Assembly: GCA_012837705.1 (NCBI GenBank)
Contig: DUQQ01000065.1
Coordinates: forward strand, 1 to 59,791
Direction of reading: 5' to 3'
From: Hydrogenispora sp.
Lineage (GTDB): Bacteria; Bacillota; UBA4882; UBA10575
Length of the DNA stretch: 59,791 nt
Below, piece by piece: positions 17,070 through 26,116 of this stretch. A program made the position numbers and the translations under genes. The notes beneath the pieces were generated by a model. It was not told where the DNA came from, did no database searches, and saw only the letters and a list, made by a program, of their open reading frames with translations. Within the stretch, counting starts at the first letter, position 1. Each line of letters opens with the position of its first letter.

Positions 17070-19466
17070 TTAACCCATGGTTACCACCACATCGTGGGTG
17101 GTACCGGCCGCTTGTGGGGGGATTGCTCCTTGGAGCGGCGTGCCATTCAAAACGATGCTTTTGACCCCTTTTTGGACCCGATCCGGGTTCTTTACGGTAA
17201 TATGGAAGGTGGCGCCGCGCCACTGGCGGGTGACTTGGAATTCTTCCCAGTCCTCCGGGATACATGGATCGATGATTAGGCCGTCAAAAGTGAGCCGGAG
17301 ACCTAAAATCCACTGGGTGGCTGCGGTGTACATCCAGCCGGAGCTACCGGTTAGCCACGGATGGCGGGCCCGGCCAAAGGCCGTGTGGTCCCGACCAACG
17401 ATGAATTGACAATAGGAGTAAGGCTCGGCTTCCCGGATGTCAATTTTATCGTTTTGATTATAAGGTAAGAGCGCATCATAGAATTTCATCGCGCGGTTTC
17501 CCCGGCCTAACCGGCATTCGGCCACGATGGCCCAGGGGTTGGCGTGGCTGAAGATGGCGCCGTTTTCTTTAAGACCTGGGTAGACCCGGGTTACAAACCC
17601 AATTTCATCATCGGGCTTGGTGTAACAGGGCCAGACCAGATGGATCCCCCAATCGGAGTAGAGGTATTGGTCGACCGCATCCATACAAAGGCGACCCCGT
17701 TCGGGAGAGGCTGCACCAGAGAGCACCGCCAGACTGTTTGATTCCAGGTGAACTTTGCCTTCCTCATTGTCTTGGGTGCCAATCTTCGCGCCGTTGGCGG
17801 TAATTCCCCGGATGTACCAGCGGCCATCCCAGAGGGTTGTCTCGCAAGCTTCACGCACTTGTTCAGCGATGGCGCTGTATTTTTCCACGTCTTCCTGGCG
17901 CCCTAAGAAAGCGGCGGCTTCAATAAAGGCTTGCATGGCCCAGTAGTGCAGGAAAGAGACCATGGCGCTCTCTCCGCCACCGAGATTAAGGCAATCGTTC
18001 CAATCGGCCCGCAGCCCTTTGCAGATTCCATTGGGCCCCACTTGTTCCGTGGAGAAATCCAAGGCACGTTTTAGATGCTCGTAGACGGAAGCTGCGCCAC
18101 CATCGGCAAAAGGAATCATTTCATCGAAAAAGGCGAGATCACCAGTTTCTTTCACATACTGACAGACCGACGGAACTAACCAAAGGTGGTCATCGGAACA
18201 AGTGTCCTCCAGGCCGTGGATCAGCGAGCCTGGTTCTGGTTCCGGGACGACGGTTGGTGACTTGAATTTCGGTGCCGGAGGACGGTCCGGGTCAAAGTGT
18301 TCCGGTTCGAAAAGATGTAAACCATATCCGCTACTTACTTGGGCCCGTAAAAGCTCGATGATGCGTTGGCGGACTTTTTCCGGGTTAGTATGGGGAACAC
18401 TCATCACATCCTGGGCGGTGTCACGGTACCCCAGTCCGGTGCGGCCGCCAACTTCGATGAAGGAGGCAAACCGGGACCAGACAACGCAAGTCTCCGCCTG
18501 GTAAAGGTTCCAGGTGTTGATCATGGTATTAAACCCTTCATGGGGCGTTTGGCACTGTAGTTTGGCTAACTTTCGTTTCCAGTAGTCCTTCAGCCCTTGG
18601 AAGGCGTTGTCTACATTTTCAAGGTTTCCATATTTCGCCCGCATGCGCTGGCCGACTTCCCGGTTCCCGACGCCTAACATAAAGACAAGGCGTTTTTCTT
18701 CGCCCGGGGCTAGGGTAATTCTTTTATGCAGGGCACCGCAATGGTTACCCCCGAGTTCGCTCGTGTTGGAACACTGGCCGCGTTCGAGGGCAAGCGGATT
18801 GCTCTCCGTGCGGTAGGAGCCAAGGAAGCGGTCACGGAGACTATCGTAGCTGTCCGGCTCAAAATTCGCGGTAAAATAGTGGAAAGTCCAGGGTTCGTAG
18901 AAGAAATCATATTCGATTACACCATCTTGGTAGCTGGAACCACTGGCGTAGAGACTCATTTGGAAGTTTTGGTTGTCGATGTCAATGTGGTGGAAGGAAA
19001 ATTCAAGATAGGAGAAGACACTTAGCTGGCGTGGTTTGGCGGAAGAATTTTTAATCCGCACATCCCAGAGCTCCACATCATCATCGATGGGGATAAAAAG
19101 GAGTTGTTCTGCTTCAATCCCTTGGTATGTACAGAAAAATTTCGAATAAGAAAGGCCGTGGCGGCATTGGTAGGTGGCTTTATTTAAATCTTTGCCCACC
19201 GGTTGCCAAGAAACTGACCAATAATCGCCCGTCTCGTCGTCCCGCAGATAAACGTAATGCCCAGGCCGGTCCATGGGGACGCCATTGGGTCGAAAACGGG
19301 TGATCCGGTGATGTTGTGCCTGGCGGTAGAAGGAGTAACCGCCGGCATTATTGGAGATCACAGTGCAGAGGTCTTTGACACCTAAATAATTGGTCCAGGA
19401 GACCGGGGTGTCCGGGCGCTCGATTACGTATTCACGATTTTCGTTATCGAAGTATCCATAACGCAT
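17070..19466 (-). CDS. chbP: N,N'-diacetylchitobiose phosphorylase (GH94)
   Basis: The protein has 798 residues, close to the 801 of Vibrio ChbP, which it resembles along its whole length (MRYGYFDNENREYVI; TNYLG; VVWSRFASFIEVGGRTGLGY). It splits chitobiose with phosphate to GlcNAc-1-phosphate and GlcNAc, saving one ATP. The catalytic Asp lies in GLRADWNDCLNLGGGES (Asp491, equivalent to Asp492 of the Vibrio proteolyticus enzyme). The HLESN and GxxENGAIFSH stretches of the phosphate and sugar sites are present. It follows the mutase by 25 bases, behind aaaggag. Cellobiose phosphorylase is a paralogous alternative, but the neighbours and this sequence favour chitobiose. Confidence 0.9.
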   Translation of the reverse strand: MRYGYFDNENREYVIERPDTPVSWTNYLGVKDLCTVISNNAGGYSFYRQAQHHRITRFRPNGVPMDRPGHYVYLRDDETGDYWSVSWQPVGKDLNKATYQCRHGLSYSKFFCTYQGIEAEQLLFIPIDDDVELWDVRIKNSSAKPRQLSVFSYLEFSFHHIDIDNQNFQMSLYASGSSYQDGVIEYDFFYEPWTFHYFTANFEPDSYDSLRDRFLGSYRTESNPLALERGQCSNTSELGGNHCGALHKRITLAPGEEKRLVFMLGVGNREVGQRMRAKYGNLENVDNAFQGLKDYWKRKLAKLQCQTPHEGFNTMINTWNLYQAETCVVWSRFASFIEVGGRTGLGYRDTAQDVMSVPHTNPEKVRQRIIELLRAQVSSGYGLHLFEPEHFDPDRPPAPKFKSPTVVPEPEPGSLIHGLEDTCSDDHLWLVPSVCQYVKETGDLAFFDEMIPFADGGAASVYEHLKRALDFSTEQVGPNGICKGLRADWNDCLNLGGGESAMVSFLHYWAMQAFIEAAAFLGRQEDVEKYSAIAEQVREACETTLWDGRWYIRGITANGAKIGTQDNEEGKVHLESNSLAVLSGAASPERGRLCMDAVDQYLYSDWGIHLVWPCYTKPDDEIGFVTRVYPGLKENGAIFSHANPWAIVAECRLGRGNRAMKFYDALLPYNQNDKIDIREAEPYSYCQFIVGRDHTAFGRARHPWLTGSSGWMYTAATQWILGLRLTFDGLIIDPCIPEDWEEFQVTRQWRGATFHITVKNPDRVQKGVKSIVLNGTPLQGAIPPQAAGTTHDVVVTMG

Positions 19467-19491
19467 TTTATTTCTCCTTTATCCTGGTATA

Positions 19492-20919
19492 TTATTCGAG
19501 TCCTAAATAACCGGTCATGATGTTGCAAAGAGCGGTGGAGCTTTTTTCGCTGTCGGCTTCGGCGTAGATGCGGAGGAGAGGCTCCGTTCCGGAGAACCGG
19601 ATGCTAATCCACTCGCCCGACTCAAAGTAGATCTTTAAACCGTCGAAATCACTGATGCGGGCGATTTTAAGCCCGAAATCCGGTAAATTTTGCTGGTTAA
19701 AAATCTTTGCCATGAGGGCGGATTTTTGGGCGGAGGGGAAGGAGATGTTCTTTTCCGCCATGTGATATGCACCATATTTCGCCTCAATTTCGGCTAATAA
19801 TTCAGAGACGCTTTTTTCGGTGATACTAAGGGCTTCAATGAGGAGACTGGCGGCAAAGATCCCGTCTTTACCCGGGATATGGCCCCGAATAGTTAAACCA
19901 CCGCTGCTTTCCCCGCCGATTAGGGCGTTGGTCTCTTCCATTTTGGCACTGATGTGTTTGAAACCAACTGGAACCTCGTAACATTCTTCCCCGAAATCAC
20001 GGGCGATCGCGTCCAACAGGTGGGTAGTGGAGAGGTTCCGCACTACACCGCCGGTCCAGCCCTTGTAACGTAATAAATAATAATAGAGAAGGGCTAGGAT
20101 CTGATTGGGGGCGATAAAATCACCTTGCTCATTAATAATCCCGATCCGGTCAGCATCGCCGTCGGTCCCAATACCCAGGTCAAATCCGTTTTCAACTACG
20201 GTGTTTCTTAAACGGTGAAGGGTGTGGGTGGTCGGGGAAGGTAAGCGGCCACCAAACAAGGTGTCGTGGCGATCGTGGATCACCATGACTTCACAACGGG
20301 TGGTGACGAGAATAGTTTGTAAAGAGGTTTTCGATACTCCGTACATCGGATCAAGTACGATGCGGAGTTTACGTTTTTTGATCGCTTCCGTGTTGATCAT
20401 GCCTAAGATCGTATCGATGTAGTCGTTGAAAGGATCGATGATTTCAATCCGGTTCTGCGCTTTTGCTTCTTCAAAATCAAGGCGGCGGATCGCCTGAGGA
20501 TCGACCTTGGCGATCAGGCTTTCGAGAAGCGTAGTTACGTCCTCTTTCGCATCCCGCCCTCCGGCGGTAAATAGTTTTACCCCGTTGTAATCGGCCGGGT
20601 TATGGCTGGCCGTAATGGTCGCCCCAAAGGGGGCCTCCATCTTTTTAACGGTGTACATAACCAGGGGGGTGGGGGCAACCTGTTTAATAAAGTATATTTT
20701 TATATCATTTCCGGCTAACACTTCAGCCATCCACTTGGCGGCTTTATCCGATAAAAATCTACGGTCAAAGCCGAGGATAAAATAGGGGTCTGTTTTCTGC
20801 GCCTTGGCAGCGTGTTGTTTGACCAGATCGGCAATCCCCTGTGCCAAAAGGCAAACATTGTCTTTGGTAAAATCTTCGCCAATGATCGCGCGCCAACCGC
20901 CGGTTCCAAACTTAATCAT
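19492..20919 (-). CDS. Phosphohexomutase (phosphoglucomutase/phosphomannomutase family)
   Basis: The protein has 475 residues. The second of two nearby ATGs (20919) is preferred because AAGGAGG directly abuts the first (20925). The active serine is Ser105 in TASHNP, the metal loop is DGDADR, sugar recognition is GGESSG, and the phosphate loop is RFSGTEP; all four family motifs are intact. Its place between the ROK gene and chbP suggests that it converts GlcNAc-1-P from the phosphorylase to GlcNAc-6-P, although sequence alone cannot separate glucose from GlcNAc substrates. Confidence 0.88.
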   Translation of the reverse strand: MIKFGTGGWRAIIGEDFTKDNVCLLAQGIADLVKQHAAKAQKTDPYFILGFDRRFLSDKAAKWMAEVLAGNDIKIYFIKQVAPTPLVMYTVKKMEAPFGATITASHNPADYNGVKLFTAGGRDAKEDVTTLLESLIAKVDPQAIRRLDFEEAKAQNRIEIIDPFNDYIDTILGMINTEAIKKRKLRIVLDPMYGVSKTSLQTILVTTRCEVMVIHDRHDTLFGGRLPSPTTHTLHRLRNTVVENGFDLGIGTDGDADRIGIINEQGDFIAPNQILALLYYYLLRYKGWTGGVVRNLSTTHLLDAIARDFGEECYEVPVGFKHISAKMEETNALIGGESSGGLTIRGHIPGKDGIFAASLLIEALSITEKSVSELLAEIEAKYGAYHMAEKNISFPSAQKSALMAKIFNQQNLPDFGLKIARISDFDGLKIYFESGEWISIRFSGTEPLLRIYAEADSEKSSTALCNIMTGYLGLE

Positions 20920-21015
20920 GCTCATCCTCCTTTTTCTGATCGGGACTAACTGCGGCTATCCACCGGGTAGTTCTTTTTTTCGGTAATCACAGGGGGAGTT
21001 ATCTTTTTTTCATCT

Positions 21016-22194
21016 TTAAATTGGTGGTGTAAACCATTTTTGGGTGAATAAGCCGACCGCCCCTAGGAGATCGGAGTCTTCTCCCAAAGTAGAGCAGAGG
21101 ACGGAGAACTTTTTTTTCAAACCGCTCAGTTCTAATATGGTTTGAAAATTTTGTTCAAGGCGGTTAATCAATAACTCTTTAAAATTGGCCCATACTCCGC
21201 TAATAACTACCATATCCAAATCGAGCAGACCGCCGCTGAGCGAGACGGCAATGGACATCGTTTCAGCCAGCTCTTCAAGGATTTGGCACGCTACCGGGTC
21301 ATGGTTGAGGATCTTCGTATATAGCTCAAACCAATCTTTGATCGCTTCACCGGTTTCACTTTGGTACCGTTTAAGTACGTCTGGAAAGTATAAATAGGTT
21401 TCCAGGCATCCTTTTTGTCCACAACGACACGGGGGCCCGTTCTTTTGCAAAGGAATATGTCCGATCTCTCCGGCCATTCCGCGGGGCCCGGTAAGGAGTT
21501 TTCGGTTATAAATAATTCCCGCCCCAACGCCGGCACTGGTTTTTAATAAAAGGAAATTAGAGACGTTCTTCGCGTTCCCAAACCATAACTCGGCAAGGGC
21601 GGCGGCGTTGGCGTCATTTTCCACCACAACTGGAAAGTCCAATTGTTTTTCGAGCATCTCGGCGATGTGCACATCGCGCCACCCAAGGTTAACCGATTGG
21701 ATTAAGATTCCGCGTTCACTTTCGACGATACCGGAAATGGCCACCCCAACGCCGAGAATATGCTCCTTCTTCACGTTGGCGTTTTGCAAGAGATTTTGGA
21801 ATTCTTGCACCAACTCCCGGATTAAGGTGTCAGGTTCGAGTGAATAGGGGGAGTAACTGGTTTTCCGCATTAACTTTCCTTTGAGGTCGGCTAGCCCCAG
21901 AGCGACTTGGTCCCGGCGAATTTGGATCCCGATAATAAACAGTTTTTCATAGCTTAATTTTAAAAGAATGGGCTTGCGGCCACCGTTGGATTCACCAATG
22001 CCGTGTTCGGCGATGATGCCTTGGGCCAGAAGTTCTCCGACAATCCGGGTGATCGTGGCCGGGCTCATTTTCGTCACTTTTGCTAATCTGGTTCGTGAAC
22101 AAGCTCCTTCACGATAAAGGGTTTGTAAAACCGAAACCACATTATAGGATCTTATTAAGCTCGTACTGCTTAAACCACGTCTTTCTTTTTCCAT
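21016..22194 (-). CDS. ROK-family transcriptional regulator (NagC/XylR type)
   Basis: The protein has 392 residues. The N-terminal winged helix-turn-helix (about 8-70, with ACSRTRLAKVTKMSPATITRIV) is followed by the sugar-kinase-like ROK fold. That fold includes GVGVAISGIV, VVENDANAAALAE, and the zinc motif CRCGQKGCLETY. The HTH makes it a regulator rather than a plain kinase. It heads the leftward operon and is divergent from the ABC genes, so it probably senses GlcNAc or a phosphate of it and represses both. The ATG at 22194 has only a weak ribosome site. Confidence 0.9.
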   Translation of the reverse strand: MEKERRGLSSTSLIRSYNVVSVLQTLYREGACSRTRLAKVTKMSPATITRIVGELLAQGIIAEHGIGESNGGRKPILLKLSYEKLFIIGIQIRRDQVALGLADLKGKLMRKTSYSPYSLEPDTLIRELVQEFQNLLQNANVKKEHILGVGVAISGIVESERGILIQSVNLGWRDVHIAEMLEKQLDFPVVVENDANAAALAELWFGNAKNVSNFLLLKTSAGVGAGIIYNRKLLTGPRGMAGEIGHIPLQKNGPPCRCGQKGCLETYLYFPDVLKRYQSETGEAIKDWFELYTKILNHDPVACQILEELAETMSIAVSLSGGLLDLDMVVISGVWANFKELLINRLEQNFQTILELSGLKKKFSVLCSTLGEDSDLLGAVGLFTQKWFTPPI

Positions 22195-22253
22195 AAACTC
22201 GCCCCAATACTCTTTAATTAACTCTTTATTACAGTATGAAATTATTCATCTTT

Positions 22254-22282
22254 AGCTTACTATGTTCACTATAAATTGTCAA
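22254..22282 (-). promoter_or_regulatory. Promoter for the ROK-mutase-chbP-GH20 operon
   Basis: On the minus strand, TTGACA (22282-22277) and TAAGCT (22259-22254) are 17 bases apart. It lies about 60 bases upstream of the ROK start codon. Confidence 0.6.
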
Positions 22283-22372
22283 GATAGAGAATCAAACTCG
22301 GACTAAACGCCAGATAGAAGCGGAAATATGCCTAAAAATAAACCACTCTAAAGAAAGGATGTTACGATTCTA

Positions 22373-22401
22373 TTGACAGGCAAAATTTAATGTGCTAAGA
22401 T
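22373..22401 (+). promoter_or_regulatory. Promoter for the ABC transporter operon
   Basis: A perfect TTGACA (22373-22378), a 17-base spacer and TAAGAT (22396-22401) predict a leader of about 300 bases before the binding-protein gene. Confidence 0.7.
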
Positions 22402-22487
22402 AAAACTGTAAAAAATAGATTAACAAAGATGCGTTCTACCCCGGGTTTTTGCACCGCGATCCCAGAAAAAGTTCTTTTTTTCGCGAC

Positions 22488-22508
22488 ATATTTTCAATGT
22501 GAAAATAT
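22488..22508. promoter_or_regulatory. Perfect 21-bp palindrome, candidate ROK operator
   Basis: Arms atattttca and tgaaaatat (9 bp each, no mismatch) flank a 3-base centre. NagC/Mlc-type ROK proteins bind AT-rich palindromes of similar look (TTATTTT...AAAATAA). It lies about 80-100 bases downstream of the predicted ABC start point, so binding would block elongation rather than initiation. The rest of the 22195-22708 gap holds the two promoters and no gene. Confidence 0.5.
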
Positions 22509-22708
22509 AGTTCCTGCAGTAGTTTTTCTACATAAGCGGGGGGTATAGCAAAGGAAAGGGAGGTGGTTTACGGTCAAAACTCTACGTTGCCGATTGTACC
22601 ACAGGCGGATCATAATGGTATCATCGGCGGCAACGAGGTTTACCAGTCCTAAAGATGCCAGCAGAATGTAGAGCATGAAAATTCATTTTTTAAGGAGGTT
22701 TTCTGTTA

Positions 22709-24022
22709 ATGAGTCTGCGGAAGTCGACAATGTGGTTGGTTTTACTAGCGCTTCTGGTGTTCGCTTTGGTACCCACTCTTATTGCGGCGGAGCCGGTCAC
22801 CATTCGGGTGCTAAACTACTTGGATGCGAGCAGCCCTGGTGCCGCTCGTGAGATAACTGATGTGTGGCAAAAGTTTGAAGCGGATAACCCGGACATCCTC
22901 GTGATCAGGGAAGATCAGTTTGGTGAACCTTTCCATCACAAAACCGAAGCCTACGCTGCGGCCGGGAAACTCCCGGAAGTGATTTATGTCTGGCCCGGTG
23001 GACGTTCGGCCACCCTTCATCAGAAGAAATTGCTGAAGGATATTACCCCGCTCTTAGGCGATGAGCGCAACGAGTTTATCGATGCTGCGCTAGAACCGCA
23101 AGCAGGTGGGTATCTCGCGATGGTGCCGATTGGGCTCACCGCTTCCCACGCCATGTACGTAAATACGGCATTATTGAAAGAACTCGGGCTTGAAATGCCG
23201 AAAACCTACGCCGATCTGAAAGCAATGGTTGCTCCGTTACGGGCGGCTGGTAAAGATTGTATCATCGTGGGTGCTCAGGATGATTGGGTAATGCAATCGG
23301 TCCTGTACAGTATGATCTTCGGCCGGATTGTCGGCGACCAAAAACTATATGATTTCCTCGATGGTAAAGCCAAGTTTACCGATAAGGTCTTTGTTGATTC
23401 GCTTAAGTTCTACGAACAACTCTTCAAAGACGGTGTAATTAACCGGAACGCAATGCAAACGCCCTATGGCGAAGCACCAGCCTTATTTGCCGCTGGCCGC
23501 GCACCGTTTATGATCGATGGTGACTGGAGAGCAGGTGCTTTCTTAACCGACGAGTCAACCGGGGAAGCTCTCATCCCACCGGAAAAACAGAAGGATATTG
23601 TGATGACGGTGTTCCCGGCGATCCCGGGTGAAATCAACCATGGAACCTCTTCGATTGTGCCCGCTGTTGGTTATGCCATGAGTGCACAGGTAAAACCGGG
23701 TTCTCCGGAAGAAAAAGCCGCCTGGCGTCTGATCTCCTGGTTGAATTCGGCGGAAGTGCAAAAAGTACGGTTAGAAACTGGTGCTGCTTTCCCCACACGG
23801 AAAGGCGTAACCAGCGATAAACTTGAGCCCTTGGCACAGGAAAGAGCGGAATTCTACGGCCGTATTGGCGGAACCCATGTTTTGGACGACAAGATTCCCC
23901 CCGAAATCTGCATTCCGCTCAACATTGGTTTGCAGGAAATCGGTCTCGGTTTAGCTACTCCGGTTGAGGTTGCCCGGAGTGTCCAAGCCGCCTATAATGA
24001 CTGGGCGAGGAGCAACAAGTAA
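22709..24022 (+). CDS. Sugar ABC transporter substrate-binding protein
   Basis: The protein has 437 residues. The N-terminus is a Sec signal peptide (basic SLRKS, then a hydrophobic core ending near VPTLIAAEP). There is no lipobox cysteine, which is odd for a monoderm binding protein, since these are usually lipoproteins. The mature part is a type 1 extracellular solute-binding fold (family 1) with the usual WPGGRSATL and Y-binding stretches. Context (two permeases, nagB, chbP operon) suggests a GlcNAc-containing disaccharide. The ribosome site is taaggagg. Confidence 0.9.
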   Translation: MSLRKSTMWLVLLALLVFALVPTLIAAEPVTIRVLNYLDASSPGAAREITDVWQKFEADNPDILVIREDQFGEPFHHKTEAYAAAGKLPEVIYVWPGGRSATLHQKKLLKDITPLLGDERNEFIDAALEPQAGGYLAMVPIGLTASHAMYVNTALLKELGLEMPKTYADLKAMVAPLRAAGKDCIIVGAQDDWVMQSVLYSMIFGRIVGDQKLYDFLDGKAKFTDKVFVDSLKFYEQLFKDGVINRNAMQTPYGEAPALFAAGRAPFMIDGDWRAGAFLTDESTGEALIPPEKQKDIVMTVFPAIPGEINHGTSSIVPAVGYAMSAQVKPGSPEEKAAWRLISWLNSAEVQKVRLETGAAFPTRKGVTSDKLEPLAQERAEFYGRIGGTHVLDDKIPPEICIPLNIGLQEIGLGLATPVEVARSVQAAYNDWARSNK

Positions 24023-24047
24023 ACCATAAAAGAAACAAGACAGGTTA

Positions 24048-24083
24048 CCTTGCGGGCACGTTTCCACGTGCCCCGCAAGGTTT
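24048..24083 (+). terminator. Strong hairpin between binding protein and permease genes
   Basis: The arms ccttgcgggcacgt / acgtgccccgcaagg pair with one bulged G and are followed only by tttctct. It is probably a partial terminator or 3' stabiliser that raises binding-protein levels over permeases. Confidence 0.65.
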
Positions 24084-24187
24084 CTCTCCGTATCGACCCA
24101 ACAAGTCCCCATGTGGATCGGCCGGTATCGCGATCAAAGATGTGCTGTAAGTACCCCAGGCCACTTTATTATGGGAGGTAGTAAAAG

Positions 24188-25099
24188 ATGAAAACACACC
24201 GTACCAAAGCAGAAGAACGCCATGCCTACCTTCTGATGGTTTTACCCGCAGTCCTTATTTACTTTGCCGTGGTTGCCTTTCCGATGATCTTTTCTCTTTG
24301 GATCAGTGTGAGTGACTATTCCGGCGGTCAGATTTTTGGCGGTTCGACACCGGTTCGTTTTGCCGGTTTTTCGAACTACGTCCGGATGTGGAATGACCGT
24401 TATTTTTGGATTTCTTTAAAGAATAACGTATATATTGTCTTGCTCTCCGTTTTTGGCCAGATTCCGCTGGGCTTTATTCTGGCCTATGCCTTGTACCGCA
24501 ATATGATTCGGGCGAAAGGCTTTTTTCAAACCGTAATTTATTTGCCCTGTGTCATCTCTTCTGTAATTGTCGGTATTCTCTGGCAAACCATTTTCTCGCC
24601 TTACGGGCCGGTTACCGAAATTATGCAGTACTTTATACCGGGATGGCAAAACACCATGCTGTCAAATCCGCGTACAGCAATCGTTCCTGTGCTTTTGGTA
24701 ATGCTTTGGTATTACACCGGAACCTACTTTATTATTTTCCTGGCGAACCTGCAGAAAATTGATAAAGAAGTGATCGAAGCGGCCAAGATTGACGGAGCCA
24801 CAGAATGGCAAAGCCTACGCCATGTAATACTTCCGGCCTTATCCGGAGTAATTGTCACCTCCTCAATTCTGGCGATCTCCGGATCACTCAAGAGTTTTGA
24901 TTTAATCTTTGCCATGACCGGTGGAAATCCGGCACGGCGAACATCGGTTTTAGCGCTTTATATGTATGATACCGCGTTTCGGGGAGCGCCCAATTATCCG
25001 CGGGCGAACGCTGTCTCCACTTTTATGATGGCTTTTAGTTTCCTTTTAATTATCATCACTAAACTTGTGGAGAAGAAATTTGGGGGGAGAGAAGAATGA
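24188..25099 (+). CDS. Sugar ABC transporter permease (MalF/UgpA type)
   Basis: The protein has 303 residues and six predicted membrane segments, beginning with AYLLMVLPAVLIYFAVVAF. The EAA loop that contacts the ATPase is seen in EAAKIDGATEWQSLRHVILP (about 197-216). It pairs with the next gene to form the channel. The stop codon overlaps the next start by four bases (ATGA). No ATP-binding subunit is encoded here, so a shared MsmX-like ATPase elsewhere is probable. ATG 24188 follows gggaggtag. Confidence 0.9.
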   Translation: MKTHRTKAEERHAYLLMVLPAVLIYFAVVAFPMIFSLWISVSDYSGGQIFGGSTPVRFAGFSNYVRMWNDRYFWISLKNNVYIVLLSVFGQIPLGFILAYALYRNMIRAKGFFQTVIYLPCVISSVIVGILWQTIFSPYGPVTEIMQYFIPGWQNTMLSNPRTAIVPVLLVMLWYYTGTYFIIFLANLQKIDKEVIEAAKIDGATEWQSLRHVILPALSGVIVTSSILAISGSLKSFDLIFAMTGGNPARRTSVLALYMYDTAFRGAPNYPRANAVSTFMMAFSFLLIIITKLVEKKFGGREE

Positions 25100-25998
25100 G
25101 GACAATTCCGCTGACGATTGAGGACCCATTAAAGAGGAAAAAAGAGCGTCACCAGCCCAGAACACTACATGATGAAGCCGGTTTCATCTCCCGGATTTTC
25201 TTTGGGTTGATCCTTACTCTTTTTGCGGTATTATCGATTGCGCCTTTGATTTGGCTTGCCTTAAGCTCCTTCAAGACGACGCAGGAGTTTCAGTTGAACC
25301 GGTTGGGACTGCCGGCCACCTGGTTTTTCAAAAACTATCCACAGGCTTGGCAGATTGGTAACATGGGTGTGTTAATCAAAAACAGTGTGTTTTACACTAC
25401 GGTCTCGACCCTTGCGGTTATTGTCCTTTCCATGGCCGCCGCCTTTGCCTTTGCCAAGATTAAATCGAAAGCAACGCCCATTCTTTATGGTAGTTTCGTT
25501 ATTGGGATTTTACTTACGATTCAATCGATTATGGTGCCGCTGTTTTTAATGGCGAATGCCGTGAATCTGCTTGACACCCGTTTAGGCGTGTTAATTCCCT
25601 ATACCGGTCTGGGCCTTCCGATCGGCGTTTATTTGTGTACGGAATATGTCAAAGGAATTCATGATTCAATTATTGAATCAGCGCGGATTGATGGGGCGGG
25701 CTATTTTCAGATTCTAGCGAAGATCATTTTTCCTATGGCAAAACCAGTCATTTCAACGTTGGCGATCTTAAATGTCCTCGGCGTTTGGAATGAATTTATG
25801 ATGATCAATATTCTGGTTTCCCGCGAAGCGCTTAAATCATTACCGGTGGGGATTATGAAGTTTTCCAGTGCTTTATCGTCGGATTACGGAAAACAGTTTG
25901 CGGCATTAGTGATCGGTTTGCTTCCCTTACTCCTCTTCTACCTAGCTTTCCGGAATAAGATTACCGAAGGAGTATCTGCGGGTGCGGTAAAAGGTTGA
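25096..25998 (+). CDS. Sugar ABC transporter permease (MalG/UgpE type)
   Basis: The protein has 300 residues. A basic cytoplasmic N-terminus of about 35 residues precedes six membrane segments. The EAA loop is ESARIDGAGYFQILAKIIFP. It ends in the usual FRNKITEGVSAGAVKG tail of MalG-type permeases. Start overlap with the first permease implies coupled synthesis. It lies about 120 bases before nagB. Confidence 0.9.
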   Translation: MRTIPLTIEDPLKRKKERHQPRTLHDEAGFISRIFFGLILTLFAVLSIAPLIWLALSSFKTTQEFQLNRLGLPATWFFKNYPQAWQIGNMGVLIKNSVFYTTVSTLAVIVLSMAAAFAFAKIKSKATPILYGSFVIGILLTIQSIMVPLFLMANAVNLLDTRLGVLIPYTGLGLPIGVYLCTEYVKGIHDSIIESARIDGAGYFQILAKIIFPMAKPVISTLAILNVLGVWNEFMMINILVSREALKSLPVGIMKFSSALSSDYGKQFAALVIGLLPLLLFYLAFRNKITEGVSAGAVKG

Positions 25999-26116
25999 TC
26001 TGATCGAGATTGTTTAGGAAGGTTTGCGAAAAAATCCTGACTGAAAAGCAGGAGTTAGCCATAGACTAGAGAAAATCGATTAATTGGAAATATGGGCGGA
26101 AGGGACGAAGGTAAAA

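Noticed and set aside
26084-26116. Longer N-terminus for NagB
   Set aside because: The upstream start lacks a ribosome site and would add residues not found in the family.
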